Counted from the first letter of the stretch, positions 19,997 to 31,008 are shown. The stretch is DNA of 64,000 nt from Streptococcus didelphis DSM 15616 (GCF_000380005.1 NZ_KB904188.1:682001-746000), one strand, 5' to 3'. The notes: generated by a model not told the origin, from the letters alone. Translations and numbers: made by a program.

Positions 19997-21256
19997 TTAT
20001 TTTTGTATATTGTTAAACCAAAGAACATTCAAGAAACCGGAGAAAAGTAGTAAGGAGAACATAACCACATGGAATGTAAGCACTACTGAGAAGAGATAAA
20101 AGGCTTTGCTTTCAAATCTTGGTGCCAAGCCCTGCTTCTTCCGCTCTCGGTTAATGGCTTTTTTCTTTCTTGTCCAAGCGTCATTTATAATTAAGCCTAT
20201 GGCATGAAATAGTCCATAAGCAATATAGTACCAGGTCAAACCATGCCAAAAGCCCATCAATGTCATGTTAACAATATAAGCAAATCCTGAAGTTACATTT
20301 CTATTCTTAAAGGTTTTATGCTTAATAAGAGCATGTACCAACCTCATGTATACGTAATCTCTAAACCAAAAGGAGAGACTCATATGCCATCTATTCCAAA
20401 ATTCTTTTAAATTAACAGATAAAAAAGGTTTATTGAAATTTTGTGGGGTCTTAATTCCCATAAGGTATGAAATTGCAATAGCAAACATGGAGTAGCCTGC
20501 AAAGTCAAAGAAGAGATTTAAACCATAGACATACATCACTAACAAGGTTTCTCGGTTAAATAAACCACCAATACCTAGAGCCTTTGCTTCAATCAGAGGC
20601 AACAATAAGCTACCTAATACATAGGAAATGATAAATTTATACAAGAATCCAAGCATAATATACATAACTGCTGTTTCAATCATTTTCAGATAGTTATCTC
20701 GACTTGGTATAGTCTTGTAATCCTCTTCAAATCTACGGTAGCGATCGATAGGTCCACTTGAGAATGTTGGTAAAAAAATCATAAAGCGTATGAAGGTAAA
20801 TAAGTTAAAATCCGTCATTACGCCATCACGCATCTCAATAATCATACCAACAGTTTTAAAGGTAAGATAAGAAATCCCCATAAAAGCAAATAAAGATTGT
20901 GTTGGATTCACAGCAGTCAAGGGAATTATCTTAACTAGCAGCAAGGGAAAAATACTTGCAAAAACAGTCAGATAAAAAATAATTGATTGATTGTGACTTC
21001 GACGATAATTTTTATAGCCAAAGACACAAATAATTTGCCATACAATATAAAATAAGAAGGCTCCTAACTGATGGTAATTATCACCGCCAAACATAAATAA
21101 AATGAAGAGAATACTAACTATAAATTCATATTTTTTAAGTTTTTTCCCATTAAGTAAGGATATAACAATAGGAACTAAGGCTAGTAGTAAATAGAAGAAA
21201 TAGATCGGATTGCCGTAAGGTTCCATATAAGGAATTGAATTAAATAGTGAACTCAT
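19997..21256 (-). CDS. dltB: D-alanyl transfer membrane protein DltB (MBOAT)
   Basis: A 419-residue multi-pass membrane O-acyltransferase. The conserved MBOAT histidine lies in [11 protein letters not shown] and the [10 protein letters not shown] motif is present. DltB carries the D-alanyl group from DltC across the membrane. It overlaps dltA by 4 bp. Confidence 0.95.
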   Translation of the reverse strand: MSSLFNSIPYMEPYGNPIYFFYLLLALVPIVISLLNGKKLKKYEFIVSILFILFMFGGDNYHQLGAFLFYIVWQIICVFGYKNYRRSHNQSIIFYLTVFASIFPLLLVKIIPLTAVNPTQSLFAFMGISYLTFKTVGMIIEMRDGVMTDFNLFTFIRFMIFLPTFSSGPIDRYRRFEEDYKTIPSRDNYLKMIETAVMYIMLGFLYKFIISYVLGSLLLPLIEAKALGIGGLFNRETLLVMYVYGLNLFFDFAGYSMFAIAISYLMGIKTPQNFNKPFLSVNLKEFWNRWHMSLSFWFRDYVYMRLVHALIKHKTFKNRNVTSGFAYIVNMTLMGFWHGLTWYYIAYGLFHAIGLIINDAWTRKKKAINRERKKQGLAPRFESKAFYLFSVVLTFHVVMFSLLLFSGFLNVLWFNNIQK

Positions 21257-22791
21257 CTTTGATTTACCTCATTTATCAAAGATTTTATATCAATCTTACC
21301 ATTAGCAGTTAAAGGGAGTACATCTTTAAAAATAAATTTTTGAGGCATCATGTAAGACATCATTTTATCTTTAACAGACTCTTTAATCGCTTTGGTGATT
21401 TCCCGTTCATTCTTAAATTCATTTGTAAGGCCATCTTTTAAAACGATGATAGCTAAAAGGTTCTGAACCTTATGACTGTCATTATACCTTGGAACAGCTA
21501 CTGCTGATTCTACGTACGGAGATTGATTAAGTTGCTGAGACACATCCTCTAGTTCAATACGATAGCCAGCATATTTTATTTGAAAATCAAGTCGGCCGCC
21601 ATAAATCAATAACTGATTATCGGCATAAGAGCCAACATCACCTGTATGATAGGCCTTTTGCCCATTAAAGGTAAAGAAAGCTTCTGCAGTCTTATTAGGA
21701 TTATTAATATAACCTTTTGACACAGCAGGCCCTGTCACAACGATCTCTCCTTGTTGCCCAGGGGGTAGAATGTTAAGGTCTTCATCTAAAATATAGGTTG
21801 GTGAATCTGCTTTAGGATAACCAATTGGTAAGCGCTTATAATTTTCAGTCATCTCCTTTGTAATAGCAATGGCTGAAAGGGCAACAGTTGCTTCAGTAGG
21901 TCCATAAGCATTAACAATATGAGCATCTGGGAATCGTTCAAATAATTTTTTAGCGGTTGAGACTGTTAACTCTTCTCCATCAAAATAAAAATGTGTCAAC
22001 AGAGGCATTTTCTCATGACAGAAATCTTCACTTAATAAAGCCATATCAACAAAGGAAGGGGTAGAAGTCCAAATACCTATAGGAAGATTAATAATTGTTT
22101 TAAACAAGACCTTGTAGTCTGAGACAATTTCTTTAGGAAGAGCAAATAAGGTTCCTCCTAAAGCCAAGGTTGGTGCCCAATACATAACTGATAAGTCAAA
22201 TGAATAGGGAGGCTGAGCTAGCATTTGAGGAAAGCTAGGAAGTTTAAACTCTGGACTCTCAATCATCCAATTGGTAAAACTAAGAAGGTTATCATGTGAA
22301 ATCTGAACCCCTTTTGGTTGACCAGTTGTACCAGAAGTAAAAATAATATAGTAGTTATCATCACCCTTGACAGAATGTGACATGTGATAGTTTGATTTAG
22401 CTAATTTAGCTTTTTCAATATCTTGATAAGCATAGACAGGAACTGAGCTGACTTCAATAGGTAATTCCTCAATAGCAAAAACAGCTGCTGGCTTAGCAAT
22501 ATCAATAATTGACTTAATCCTCTCTGGTGCAGAGTGGACATCAACAGGTATATAAGCATGTCCTGCTTTGTTTAAAGCAATAAAGGTTACAAGCATATCA
22601 TAAGACTGAGCTCCAAACACTAGGACAGGACTCTTAGCTTGTAATTGTAATTGATCAATAAAAAAAGCAAGGCTGTCAGAATCTATTTTCAGTTCCTTAT
22701 AACTATGACAATCTCCCATACAATCATAAACAATTGTATCAGGATTAGTTAGGGCATAAGAATCAATTGTTTCAAGCATATCATAAATCAT
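21253..22791 (-). CDS. dltA: D-alanine--carrier protein ligase DltA
   Basis: A 512-residue AMP-forming adenylation enzyme that activates D-alanine and loads it on DltC. Seen: P-loop [10 protein letters not shown] at 152-161, [11 protein letters not shown], and a C-terminal lysine in LTANGKIDI. The frame opens with ATG at 22797, but AAGGAG lies one base before it; the second ATG at 22791 has 7-nt spacing and gives the usual family length. Confidence 0.95.
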   Translation of the reverse strand: MIYDMLETIDSYALTNPDTIVYDCMGDCHSYKELKIDSDSLAFFIDQLQLQAKSPVLVFGAQSYDMLVTFIALNKAGHAYIPVDVHSAPERIKSIIDIAKPAAVFAIEELPIEVSSVPVYAYQDIEKAKLAKSNYHMSHSVKGDDNYYIIFTSGTTGQPKGVQISHDNLLSFTNWMIESPEFKLPSFPQMLAQPPYSFDLSVMYWAPTLALGGTLFALPKEIVSDYKVLFKTIINLPIGIWTSTPSFVDMALLSEDFCHEKMPLLTHFYFDGEELTVSTAKKLFERFPDAHIVNAYGPTEATVALSAIAITKEMTENYKRLPIGYPKADSPTYILDEDLNILPPGQQGEIVVTGPAVSKGYINNPNKTAEAFFTFNGQKAYHTGDVGSYADNQLLIYGGRLDFQIKYAGYRIELEDVSQQLNQSPYVESAVAVPRYNDSHKVQNLLAIIVLKDGLTNEFKNEREITKAIKESVKDKMMSYMMPQKFIFKDVLPLTANGKIDIKSLINEVNQR

Positions 22792-22802
22792 GGGCATACT
22801 CC

Positions 22803-22943
22803 TTAAAATTCATTATAGATAAAATTACCTTGACCATAGCCAGTGTAGCCAAAGAAATAAACAAGAAGCATAAATATGATATAAAATAAGATAATTTTAC
22901 CAATAAAAACTGCAATAGTTTTTACTTTAGATTCTTCTAACAT
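22803..22943 (-). CDS. dltX: DltX, small membrane protein of the dlt operon
   Basis: A 46-residue protein, too short for most gene callers. One membrane helix (about residues 9-31) precedes an aromatic C-terminus [18 protein letters not shown], the pattern expected for DltX. GAGG lies before the ATG, and the stop overlaps the dltA ribosome-binding site. DltX is required for D-alanylation in the species where it was studied; this copy is assigned from position and motif. Confidence 0.88.
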   Translation of the reverse strand: MLEESKVKTIAVFIGKIILFYIIFMLLVYFFGYTGYGQGNFIYNEF

Positions 22944-22985
22944 TTACTTGTTACCTCTTGTATTAGTTTATTAATGCACTAGAAA

Positions 22986-23014
22986 ATTTTACATTATTTT
23001 ACATGTTTGAGCAA
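22986..23014 (-). promoter_or_regulatory. Candidate proximal dlt promoter
   Basis: On the minus strand TTGCTC (23014-23009), 17 nt, TAAAAT (22991-22986), about 43 bp before dltX. The -10 region carries a direct repeat of GTAAAAT. The -35 is only a partial consensus match. Confidence 0.5.
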
Positions 23015-23122
23015 GGAAAATATGAATTTATGAGAAAAAACATTTATTAGAATGATATTAATAATTTTACTCACTTATCCTCTTTGCTTAACAGGTAAAG
23101 TGTACCATTTTATGAACATAAA

Positions 23123-23153
23123 AATATATTTTTTGTCTTAAACTTATCTTAAT
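23123..23153 (-). promoter_or_regulatory. CiaR-like direct repeat with downstream -10 box
   Basis: On the minus strand ATTAAG, 5 nt, TTTAAG (23153-23137) matches the TTTAAG-N5-TTTAAG pattern bound by the response regulator CiaR. TATATT follows 8 nt later (23128-23123). dlt operons belong to the CiaR regulon in other streptococci. The site is about 190 bp from dltX, so it may drive a long leader or a small RNA. Confidence 0.5.
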
Positions 23154-23197
23154 CTTAAAGACAGATAAGTGTTGACTTATAGCTAGACAAGCTATTA

Positions 23198-25183
23198 CTA
23201 CATGGTTTTTAGTTCCAAAACCATATCCCGAATTTCTGCGGCTAATTCAAAGTCTAACATCTCTGCTGCTTCATGCATTTGTTTCTGTAATTTTTTAATA
23301 GCTTCTTGTCTTTCGGACTTAGTCATAGCATTATAATCAACAACTTCTTCTTCAACAGACTCCCCACCTTTAGTGATTGAAATCAGATCGCGAATATCTT
23401 TTTTGATTGTTTTTGGTATAATGCCGTGTTCTTCATTATATGCTATTTGGGTTTGACGACGGCGAGCCGTTTCAGCTATAGCCTTCTTCATAGAATCTGT
23501 CATCTTATCAGCATACATGATAACATGACCTTCTGAGTTTCTTGCAGCTCTCCCTATCGTTTGGATGAGGCCTCTTGTATTTCTTAAGAAACCTTCCTTA
23601 TCAGCATCCAGTATCGCAACAAGGCTAACCTCAGGAACATCTATTCCTTCTCTAAGCAAGTTAATACCGATTAAAACATCAAATACGCCTAAACGTAAAT
23701 CTCGGATGATTTCAGTTCTTTCAAGAGTCTTAATATCACTATGCATGTATTTAACTTTAACACCCATTTCTTTTAGGTAATCTGTTAAATCTTCAGCCAT
23801 TTTCTTGGTAAGAGTTGTAATAAAGGTTCTTTCCCCCTTATTCACACGATCATTGATTTCACCAAGTAAATCATCCATTTGCCCCATGCTTGGACGGACT
23901 TCTACCTCGGGATCTAAGAGGCCTGTAGGTCTAATAATCTGCTCTATGACAGTATCTGTCTGTTCCATTTCATAATCACCTGGTGTAGCAGAGACGTAAA
24001 CTATTTGATGGACATGACTTTCAAATTCTTCTCTTCTTAAAGGCCGATTATCTAAAGCTGATGGTAGTCTAAAACCATAGTCAACCAGCATTTTTTTCCT
24101 TGCCTGGTCACCATTATACATTCCCTTGATTTGCCCCATGGTCATATGGCTTTCATCAATCATGATTAAAAAATCTTCAGGAAAGAAGTCTAGCAAGGTA
24201 TAGGGAGGTTCTCCAGCAGAGCGCCCATCCATATGACGCGAGTAATTTTCAACACCGTTGGTATAACCCATTTCACGGAGCATTTCAATATCATACTCTG
24301 TTCTTTGTTTTAATCGCTGAGCTTCTAAGAGCTTTCCTTCCGATTCAAAGAGTTTCAATTGTTCTTCAAGCTCTGCCTGAATCTTAGCAATGGATGCTTC
24401 CATATGCTCATCATTAGTTACAAAGTGGGTAGCAGGAAAAAGAACTAAATGCTCAGCTTCGCCTAAAACCTTACCCGTGAGACTTTCAATTTCACGAATA
24501 CGATCAATTTCATCCCCAAAGAATTCAATCCTAAAGGCATGTTCATCACGCGAAGCAGGAAAGACTTCAACCACATCCCCTCTTACCCTAAAACGACCAC
24601 GCTGAAAATCAATATCATTACGTTCAAATTGAATATCAACTAATTGGTTTAAGAGTTGGTCTCTAGAAATTTCTTGACCTGGTCTTAAACTAACTGCTGA
24701 ATCAGCATATTCTTTAGGAGAACCAAGTCCATAAATACAAGAAACTGATGCAACAACAATAACATCATTTCTTTCTAGTAAAGAGGAAGTGGCTGAATGC
24801 CTTAATTTATCAATCTCATCATTTACAGAACTATCTTTTTCAATGTAGGTATCACTTGAAGGCACATAGGCTTCTGGCTGATAATAATCATAGTAAGAAA
24901 CAAAATATTCCACAGCATTATCAGGAAAAAATTCTTTAAATTCCCCATAAAGCTGGCCTGCTAAGGTTTTATTATGGGCAATAACTAAGGTTGGCTTATT
25001 AATTTTACTTATTACCTGACTCATGGTATAAGTTTTCCCAGTACCTGTGGCACCCAGTAGTATTTGAGCTTTTTCTCCACCTTCTATGTTGTCCACTAAT
25101 TCTTCAATGGCCTGAGGTTGATCTCCAGATGGCTGGTATTTTGAGACTAAATGAAAAGGTTTTTCTTCACGTTTATCTATCAT
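23198..25183 (-). CDS. uvrB: Excinuclease ABC subunit B
   Basis: A 661-residue nucleotide-excision-repair helicase-like protein. Walker A GATGTGKT at 44-51, the DNA-strand-clamping beta-hairpin region [12 protein letters not shown] near 100, DESHMTMGQ (Walker B), helicase motifs [22 protein letters not shown] and a C-terminal UVR domain (about 620-655). Full length. It works with UvrA and UvrC, which are encoded elsewhere. Confidence 0.97.
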   Translation of the reverse strand: MIDKREEKPFHLVSKYQPSGDQPQAIEELVDNIEGGEKAQILLGATGTGKTYTMSQVISKINKPTLVIAHNKTLAGQLYGEFKEFFPDNAVEYFVSYYDYYQPEAYVPSSDTYIEKDSSVNDEIDKLRHSATSSLLERNDVIVVASVSCIYGLGSPKEYADSAVSLRPGQEISRDQLLNQLVDIQFERNDIDFQRGRFRVRGDVVEVFPASRDEHAFRIEFFGDEIDRIREIESLTGKVLGEAEHLVLFPATHFVTNDEHMEASIAKIQAELEEQLKLFESEGKLLEAQRLKQRTEYDIEMLREMGYTNGVENYSRHMDGRSAGEPPYTLLDFFPEDFLIMIDESHMTMGQIKGMYNGDQARKKMLVDYGFRLPSALDNRPLRREEFESHVHQIVYVSATPGDYEMEQTDTVIEQIIRPTGLLDPEVEVRPSMGQMDDLLGEINDRVNKGERTFITTLTKKMAEDLTDYLKEMGVKVKYMHSDIKTLERTEIIRDLRLGVFDVLIGINLLREGIDVPEVSLVAILDADKEGFLRNTRGLIQTIGRAARNSEGHVIMYADKMTDSMKKAIAETARRRQTQIAYNEEHGIIPKTIKKDIRDLISITKGGESVEEEVVDYNAMTKSERQEAIKKLQKQMHEAAEMLDFELAAEIRDMVLELKTM

Positions 25184-25296
25184 ATTTAATCCTCTAAAAC
25201 TTCCTTATATCTATTTTACCACAGCCGCTTCCATTTTATTGAAATTAAAAGTCGAAAATCCATGTCAGGTTTTATGACATGAAACAAAAATAAAGA

Positions 25297-25325
25297 TTGC
25301 TTATCCTAGGACTTTCTGATATAAT
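25297..25325 (+). promoter_or_regulatory. Promoter of the glutamine-type ABC transporter
   Basis: TTGCTT (25297-25302), 17 nt, TATAAT (25320-25325), 26 bp before the start codon. No operator-like repeat is evident. Confidence 0.7.
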
Positions 25326-25351
25326 AAAGCATATTTTTAAAGGAGAATACT

Positions 25352-27532
25352 ATGAAAAAGAAAATAAAAGTCCTTCTCCTTGCTTTACTATCGTTATTTT
25401 TTCTAACATTAACTAGTAATGCAAGTGCAGAAACTATCACAATTGTATCAGATACTGCCTATGCTCCCTTTGAGTATAAGGATTCTGATCAAGTTTATAA
25501 AGGTATAGACGTTGATATTATTGATGAAGTAGCTAAACGTAAAAATTGGGATTACAAAATGACTTTCCCAGGTTTTGATGCTGCGGTAAATGCTATCCAA
25601 TCTGGACAAGCTAAGGCCTTGATGGCTGGGACAACCATTACTGATGAAAGAAAAAAAGTATTCTCTTTTTCAGATCCTTATTACGATACTAAAATTGTTA
25701 TTGCTACTAAAGCAGCTAGTCCCATTAAAAAATATAGCGCCCTAAAAGGTAAAACGGTTGGTGTTAAAAATGGAACTGCTGCTCAGGCTTTTCTAAATAA
25801 AAATAAAACAAAGTATAAATTCAAGGTTAAAACCTTTGATACGGGCGACCTAATGTACAATAGCTTATCTGCTGGTTCTATTGAAGCCGTTATGGATGAC
25901 GAGCCTGTTATTCAATTTGCTATCAATCAAAAACAAGACTTAGCTATCAATATGAAGGGCGAAGCTATTGGTAGTTTTGGTTTTGCTGTTAAAAAAGGTA
26001 GTGGTTACGATTATTTAATTGATGATTTCAACCAAGCCCTACAGGAAATGAAAGCTGATGGAACTTACCAAGCTATCATGTCAAAATGGCTTGGTCAGTC
26101 ATCTCAGGTTCCAGACTTAACTTCTACAGGAGATGCTTCCAAAAAAGCTACTCCTGTAAAAGAAAAGTATAAAATTGTAGCCGATTCTTCCTTTGCTCCT
26201 TTTGAATTCCAAAACGAAAAAGGAAAGTATGTCGGAATCGATATGGAGCTGATTAAGGCTATTGCTAAAGATCAAAATTTTTCTATTGAAGTTGCAAACC
26301 CTGGATTTGATGCCGCTTTAAATGCTGTTCAGTCTGGCCAAGCTGACGCTGCTATTGCTGGTATGTCAATAACAGATGAACGGAAACAAATTTTTGACTT
26401 CTCCGATTCTTATTACACCTCTAATATCTTACTTGGTGTAAAATCTGGTAGTCCCATAAAATCTTACCATGATTTAAATGGTAAAACGGTTGGTGCTAAA
26501 AAAGGAACTGCTTCTTATAATTTCCTAGAAGCTAACAAAGCAAAATATCATTACAACTTAAAAGCATTTGATGAAGCCTCATCAATGTACGATAGTTTAA
26601 ACTCTGGCTCTATAGTAGCTATTATGGACGATGAAGCTATTTTGAAATATTCTATCCAACAAGGACGACGTTTTGAAACCCCTATTAAAGGAGAACCTTC
26701 TGGTCAATATGGCTTTGCTGTTAAAAAGGGCTCTAACCCAGAGCTGGTTGAAATGTTTAACAACGGCTTAGCTGCCTTGAAAAAATCTGGTGAATATGAT
26801 CATATTATCAACAAATATTTAAAATCAGAAGATGACAAAAATAAAAACCACAAGGTTATTGATGAATCAAATGTTTTAGGATTAGTGTCAAATAACTATA
26901 AGCAACTCCTATCAGGTTTAGGAACAACCTTAAGCCTTACACTTATTTCCTTTGCTATTGCCTTGGTAATTGGGATTATCTTTGGTATTATGGCTGTTTC
27001 ACCAAGCAAAGGGTTACGAATAACATCGTCACTCTTTGTGGATATTATCCGTGGTATTCCACTAATGATTGTCGCTGCCTTTATCTTCTGGGGGCTCCCA
27101 AATCTCATTGAAAGTTTAACCGGTCGCCAATCACCTATTAATGACTTTTTAGCAGCAACTATTGCCTTATCCCTCAATGGAGGTGCCTATATTGCTGAGA
27201 TTGTTCGTGGTGGGATTGAAGCTATTCCTTCTGGGCAAATGGAAGCTAGCCGCAGCTTAGGGATTCCTTATAAAATAACCATGAGAAAGGTTATTCTCCC
27301 TCAAGCAGTTAAAGTTATGTTACCAAACTTTATTAACCAATTTGTTATTTCACTAAAAGATACAACTATTGTTTCAGCAATTGGTTTGGTAGAGTTATTC
27401 CAGACCGGAAAAATTATCATTGCTAGGAACTATCAATCTTTCCGTATGTATGCAATTTTGGCAATCATTTACTTAGTAATGATTACGCTCTTAACAAAAC
27501 TAGCTAAACGTTTAGAAAAGAGGCTTAACTAA
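25352..27532 (+). CDS. glnP: Glutamine-type ABC transporter, two substrate-binding domains fused to permease
   Basis: A 726-residue fusion. Signal peptide about residues 1-26; substrate-binding domain 1 (about 28-250, [17 protein letters not shown]); domain 2 (about 268-495, [17 protein letters not shown]); then a five-helix amino-acid permease (about 510-726) with the EAA-type loop [19 protein letters not shown]. This matches GlnP of lactic acid bacteria, importing glutamine, glutamate and/or asparagine. Its stop overlaps the glnQ start by one base. Confidence 0.94.
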   Translation: MKKKIKVLLLALLSLFFLTLTSNASAETITIVSDTAYAPFEYKDSDQVYKGIDVDIIDEVAKRKNWDYKMTFPGFDAAVNAIQSGQAKALMAGTTITDERKKVFSFSDPYYDTKIVIATKAASPIKKYSALKGKTVGVKNGTAAQAFLNKNKTKYKFKVKTFDTGDLMYNSLSAGSIEAVMDDEPVIQFAINQKQDLAINMKGEAIGSFGFAVKKGSGYDYLIDDFNQALQEMKADGTYQAIMSKWLGQSSQVPDLTSTGDASKKATPVKEKYKIVADSSFAPFEFQNEKGKYVGIDMELIKAIAKDQNFSIEVANPGFDAALNAVQSGQADAAIAGMSITDERKQIFDFSDSYYTSNILLGVKSGSPIKSYHDLNGKTVGAKKGTASYNFLEANKAKYHYNLKAFDEASSMYDSLNSGSIVAIMDDEAILKYSIQQGRRFETPIKGEPSGQYGFAVKKGSNPELVEMFNNGLAALKKSGEYDHIINKYLKSEDDKNKNHKVIDESNVLGLVSNNYKQLLSGLGTTLSLTLISFAIALVIGIIFGIMAVSPSKGLRITSSLFVDIIRGIPLMIVAAFIFWGLPNLIESLTGRQSPINDFLAATIALSLNGGAYIAEIVRGGIEAIPSGQMEASRSLGIPYKITMRKVILPQAVKVMLPNFINQFVISLKDTTIVSAIGLVELFQTGKIIIARNYQSFRMYAILAIIYLVMITLLTKLAKRLEKRLN

Positions 27533-28272
27533 TGGCAGAATTAAAAATAGACGTCCAAAATCTTCATAAATCTTTTGGTAATAATGAAGTGTTAAAAGGC
27601 ATTGATGCTAAATTCTATGAAGGTGATGTTGTTTGTATCATTGGACCTTCAGGTTCTGGAAAGTCTACCTTTCTTCGTACTTTAAATTTATTAGAATCTA
27701 TTACAAGTGGTAAAGTAGTCGTGGATGGATTTGAATTATCAGATCCTAAAACAAATATTGATAAGGCACGTGAAAATATTGGTATGGTTTTTCAACATTT
27801 TAATCTTTTCCCACATATGACAGTTTTGGAAAATATCATGTTTGGTCCTATCGAATTAGGCAAAGAAACTAAGGCTGTTGCTAAAGAACACGGACTTGAG
27901 CTTCTAAAAAAGGTTGGTCTCTATGACAAAGCAGACGCTTACCCAGCTAGCCTCTCAGGTGGACAAAAACAAAGGGTAGCTATTGCTAGAAGCTTAGCAA
28001 TGAACCCTGATATCATGCTATTTGATGAACCAACTTCTGCACTTGACCCTGAAATGGTTGGTGATGTTTTAAATGTTATGCGTGATCTAGCTAACCAAGG
28101 CATGACCATGTTAATCGTCACACATGAAATGGGCTTTGCACGACAAGTTGCAAATAGAGTTATTTTTACTGATGGTGGTCAATTCTTAGAAGATGGGACA
28201 CCTGAACAAATCTTTGACCATCCAAAACATCCTCGCTTAATTGAATTTTTAGACAAAGTTCTTAATGTTTAA
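27532..28272 (+). CDS. glnQ: Glutamine-type ABC transporter ATPase
   Basis: A 246-residue polar amino acid ABC ATPase. Walker [10 protein letters not shown] at 38-46, signature [16 protein letters not shown], Walker [15 protein letters not shown] and the H-loop VTHEMGFA. Coupled to glnP by TAATG and followed by a clear terminator, so glnPQ is a two-gene operon. Confidence 0.95.
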   Translation: MAELKIDVQNLHKSFGNNEVLKGIDAKFYEGDVVCIIGPSGSGKSTFLRTLNLLESITSGKVVVDGFELSDPKTNIDKARENIGMVFQHFNLFPHMTVLENIMFGPIELGKETKAVAKEHGLELLKKVGLYDKADAYPASLSGGQKQRVAIARSLAMNPDIMLFDEPTSALDPEMVGDVLNVMRDLANQGMTMLIVTHEMGFARQVANRVIFTDGGQFLEDGTPEQIFDHPKHPRLIEFLDKVLNV

Positions 28273-28285
28273 GAAAAGCAAAAAG

Positions 28286-28321
28286 ATAAAGACTAGGAAA
28301 AACTCCTGTCTTTATTTTTTT
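28286..28321 (+). terminator. Terminator of glnPQ
   Basis: ATAAAGAC (28286-28293) pairs with GTCTTTAT (28308-28315), plus an inner GGA/TCC stem, followed by seven or more T. The last T bases overlap the next promoter's -35 box. Confidence 0.85.
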
Positions 28322-28348
28322 GACATAAAAAGTATAATATGTTAAGAT
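28320..28348 (+). promoter_or_regulatory. Promoter of the ABC-F gene leader
   Basis: TTGACA (28320-28325), 17 nt, TAAGAT (28343-28348). A start near 28355 gives a leader of about 250 nt before the ABC-F start codon. Confidence 0.7.
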
Positions 28349-28373
28349 AAACTTGTCACTAACTCGGAGGTAA

Positions 28374-28527
28374 GGGAGCAATGAACAACTAAAAAACTAA
28401 TAGAAGAGATAACCTTTTCAAGTTTAGTTTTTTAGTATGCTCTCATATAAGAAATCCAGTATTTAGTAAAATACTGTCTATTTTAGCATCTATCAACTTT
28501 CTACTTGTCAAGGTAGGAAGTTTTTTT
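28374..28527 (+). promoter_or_regulatory. Attenuator-type leader RNA of the ABC-F gene
   Basis: Three stem-loops lie in order. The first (28374-28444) pairs CTAAAAAACTAA (28389-28400) with TTAGTTTTTTAG (28424-28435), extended by GGGAGCA/TGCTCTC; its 5' arm contains a tiny reading frame. The second is 28457-28464 with 28469-28476. The third, AACTTTCTAC (28495-28504) with GTAGGAAGTT (28513-28522) plus a T run to 28527, is an intrinsic terminator about 80 bp before the gene. Ribosome-stalling attenuation is known for ABC-F antibiotic-resistance genes; applying it here is inference. Confidence 0.65.
28381..28392 (+). CDS. Three-codon leader reading frame (Met-Asn-Asn)
   Basis: ATG AAC AAC TAA, preceded by GGAGG at 28366-28370 (10-nt spacing) and GGGAG closer in. 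It overlaps the 5' arm of the first leader hairpin, so a ribosome sitting here would stop that stem from forming. Translation is not proven. Confidence 0.45.
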   Translation: MNN

Positions 28528-28608
28528 CTTGAATAATCTCTTCTTTTTTAATAGCCAAGCTAACAGACTACTTCTAAAGCTATTCTCAAGCTAGAAAAGG
28601 AGAACCCT

Positions 28609-30120
28609 ATGCTACAATGTCACAACCTAACCTTGTTTCATGAAAAAGACTTCCACACCTTAGTAGATCAGCTCAATATCACTTTACATGAAGTAGAAAA
28701 ATTAGCCATTATTGGTGAAGAAGGCACTGGGAAGTCAACCCTCATACAGTACATTAATAATCCTCTTTCCATTTCAACTTATGCAAAAGCTCAGGGAGAA
28801 TATAGCCATTCTTTTCAAAATCCTTTTTATATCCCACAAGCATTAAGTGAAGAACAATTAGAAGAAAAACTCTATACTTATATTTTTGATTCAGATAAAA
28901 GTGATTATTTTGATTATAATACGTTTTTCCAACTTGCCAATGAATGGCACTTTAAATGTGAACTCTTAGAAGATGAAGCTTTGACTTTAAAGGATTTGTC
29001 AGGAGGAGAAAAGCTAAAAATTCAGCTACTAAGAGCTCTAGCCCTGCAACCTGACTTACTCTTATTAGATGAGCCAACTAGTGACCTTGATTTACAATCC
29101 CTAGAATGGCTAGAAAGATTTATTCAAAATTCTCCCCTAACTATTCTCTTTATATCTCATGACGAGACCTTTCTCAGTCATACTGCTACTGCTATTCTTC
29201 ATTTAGAACTTCCTAAAAAACGAAAAAAGGCTACTTATACTTATTTTCAAGGGACTTATCAAGATTACCTTACGAATCGTAAGAGACAATATGAAAAGCT
29301 AACACAAGTAGCCAAGAAAGAAAAAGAAGCCTTTGAACACAAACAAGCCAATTTAAGAAAACTTCATTCTCAGGTTGAAAATCAACTAAGAGCTACTAAA
29401 GATTCTACGGCAGGGAGACTTCTAGCTAAAAAAATGAAAAATATAAAATCCCAAGAAAAGAAACTTTCTGGAGAAAAAGAAAAGCTAACACAGCTTCCTG
29501 ACACAATGGAGACTATCAACCTTTTTTTCTCGAAAATTCAAAAACTAGCTAAGCAAAAAATTATCCTAAAACTAGAAGATTTCTCTTTAAATACGGGACA
29601 GGTTATTAATCTTACCCTAAAGGGACAGGATAAACTTATAATAAGTGGTAAGAATGGCATTGGAAAGACAAGTTTACTAAGGATAATCTATGAGCATTTA
29701 AAAAGACAAACTCACACTAAGATAACCTATATGCCACAAAACTATGAGGATTTTCTAGATGAAAAAGCAAATGTAATCGACTTTTTAAGCCCTCATAATA
29801 TTCAAGATATCAAACCTATTTTAGCTAGTTTACAATTTACGCATGAGGAAATCTATCATCCAACTTCTCAATTATCGGGCGGTCAAAAAGCAAAGCTCTT
29901 TTTAGCACATATAGTCCTTAACAAAAGTCAATTCCTTATTTTAGATGAACCAACTAGACATTTTTCCCCCACTAATCAACCATTAATAAAAGAGTTACTT
30001 GAAGATTTCCCGGGGGCAATTATCTGTGTCTCACATGATAGAGCATTAACTAATAACCCTCATTTCTTGCATTATGAACTTACTCAAGAACTTCTCAAAG
30101 AAGCCACTATTGACAGATAG
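28609..30120 (+). CDS. ABC-F family ATPase (ribosome protection/antibiotic-response type)
   Basis: A 503-residue protein with two ABC domains and no membrane segment, the ABC-F layout. Domain 1: Walker A GEEGTGKST at 36-44, LSGGE near 130, LLLDEPTSDLD. A charged coiled linker (about 210-300) corresponds to the P-site tRNA interaction motif. Domain 2: GKNGIGKTS near 345, LSGGQKAK near 420, LILDEPTRHFSP. AAGGAG lies 6 nt before the ATG. Resistance-type ABC-Fs free ribosomes from antibiotics; the attenuator leader supports this, but the subfamily is not clear to me. Confidence 0.85.
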   Translation: MLQCHNLTLFHEKDFHTLVDQLNITLHEVEKLAIIGEEGTGKSTLIQYINNPLSISTYAKAQGEYSHSFQNPFYIPQALSEEQLEEKLYTYIFDSDKSDYFDYNTFFQLANEWHFKCELLEDEALTLKDLSGGEKLKIQLLRALALQPDLLLLDEPTSDLDLQSLEWLERFIQNSPLTILFISHDETFLSHTATAILHLELPKKRKKATYTYFQGTYQDYLTNRKRQYEKLTQVAKKEKEAFEHKQANLRKLHSQVENQLRATKDSTAGRLLAKKMKNIKSQEKKLSGEKEKLTQLPDTMETINLFFSKIQKLAKQKIILKLEDFSLNTGQVINLTLKGQDKLIISGKNGIGKTSLLRIIYEHLKRQTHTKITYMPQNYEDFLDEKANVIDFLSPHNIQDIKPILASLQFTHEEIYHPTSQLSGGQKAKLFLAHIVLNKSQFLILDEPTRHFSPTNQPLIKELLEDFPGAIICVSHDRALTNNPHFLHYELTQELLKEATIDR

Positions 30121-30144
30121 AGCTAGCTATGTTTGAATAATAGC

Positions 30145-30846
30145 ATGACCATACTAAGATATTTTTCAAAAATTGAGTGGCTTTTATGGATAGGTTCACT
30201 TCTGACTATTTTAATTACTAACCTAGCTTTTGCTAATTCCAATCTTCTAGCTTTAACAGCTTCACTAATTGGTGCCACCTCCCTTATTTTTTCTGCTAAA
30301 GGAAATCCTATTGGACCTGGTTTAACCATCTTATTTTCTGTTATTTATGCTTACCTTTCTTTAACAAATCATTATTATGGGGAAGTTATTACCTACTTTT
30401 GTATGACCCTACCTATGGCTCTACTTTCCTTATTTTCTTGGTTAAACCACCCCTTCCAAGGCCAGAAATCTGAAGTTATTATAAATCATTTAAACATAAA
30501 AGACATCTTTTTAATTACCCTATCGACATTTCTTGTGACTCTGATCTTTTATTTTATCTTAAGTTCTCTTCATACAGCATTTTTAATGGTTTCAACCTTA
30601 TCTGTTTCAACCTCTTTCATGGCAACCTTTTTAAGTTATAAAAGAAGTCCCTACTTTGCTGTTGCCTTTACTTTAAATGATATTATATTAATTATCTTAT
30701 GGTTATCAGAATCACAAAAAGATCCAAGCCATTATTCCATAGTTACTTGCTTTATTATTTTCTTAATTAATGACATTTATACTTTCTTTAATTGGCTTCA
30801 CATTCAAAATAAACAAGAACAGGCTCTCAAAAAGGACAAGATTTAA
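30145..30846 (+). CDS. pnuC: PnuC-family nicotinamide riboside transporter
   Basis: A 233-residue membrane protein with about seven hydrophobic segments and the PnuC signature region KGNPIGPGLTILFSVIYAY followed by YYGEVITY. PnuC proteins take up nicotinamide riboside for NAD synthesis. No clear ribosome-binding site precedes ATG 30145; a TTG at 30133 in the same frame is an alternative start. It lies 24 bp after the ABC-F gene and probably shares its transcript. Confidence 0.85.
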   Translation: MTILRYFSKIEWLLWIGSLLTILITNLAFANSNLLALTASLIGATSLIFSAKGNPIGPGLTILFSVIYAYLSLTNHYYGEVITYFCMTLPMALLSLFSWLNHPFQGQKSEVIINHLNIKDIFLITLSTFLVTLIFYFILSSLHTAFLMVSTLSVSTSFMATFLSYKRSPYFAVAFTLNDIILIILWLSESQKDPSHYSIVTCFIIFLINDIYTFFNWLHIQNKQEQALKKDKI

Positions 30847-30864
30847 TTACTCTTGTCCTTTTTT
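30829..30864. terminator. Bidirectional terminator between pnuC and the small gene beside obgE
   Basis: AAAAAGGACAAGA (30829-30841) pairs with TCTTGTCCTTTTT (30851-30863). Runs of A and T on the two sides allow termination in both directions. It overlaps the 3' ends of both convergent genes. Confidence 0.85.
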
Positions 30865-31008
30865 GTTTAATTTTTCTCGTTCAAGTCTGAGACGTCTATT
30901 GGGATTAAGTTGGTTAAAGAGTTCCTCTAATTTTTTAGCATTCCATACATCTGCAGCAGAAATGAAATTACCATCTTTATCCCTAAAAGATATTGGTTTA
31001 TCTCCCAT
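30847..31008 (-). CDS. Small conserved-looking protein next to obgE
   Basis: A 53-residue protein, MGDKPISFRDKDGNFISAADVW, ending in a highly basic and acidic helix (RRLRLEREKLNKKGQE). TTGGAGC precedes the ATG at suitable spacing. It is co-directional with obgE, 48 bp downstream of it. Function unknown; it looks like a real gene because of the ribosome-binding site and the terminator placed exactly at its end. Confidence 0.75.
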   Translation of the reverse strand: MGDKPISFRDKDGNFISAADVWNAKKLEELFNQLNPNRRLRLEREKLNKKGQE

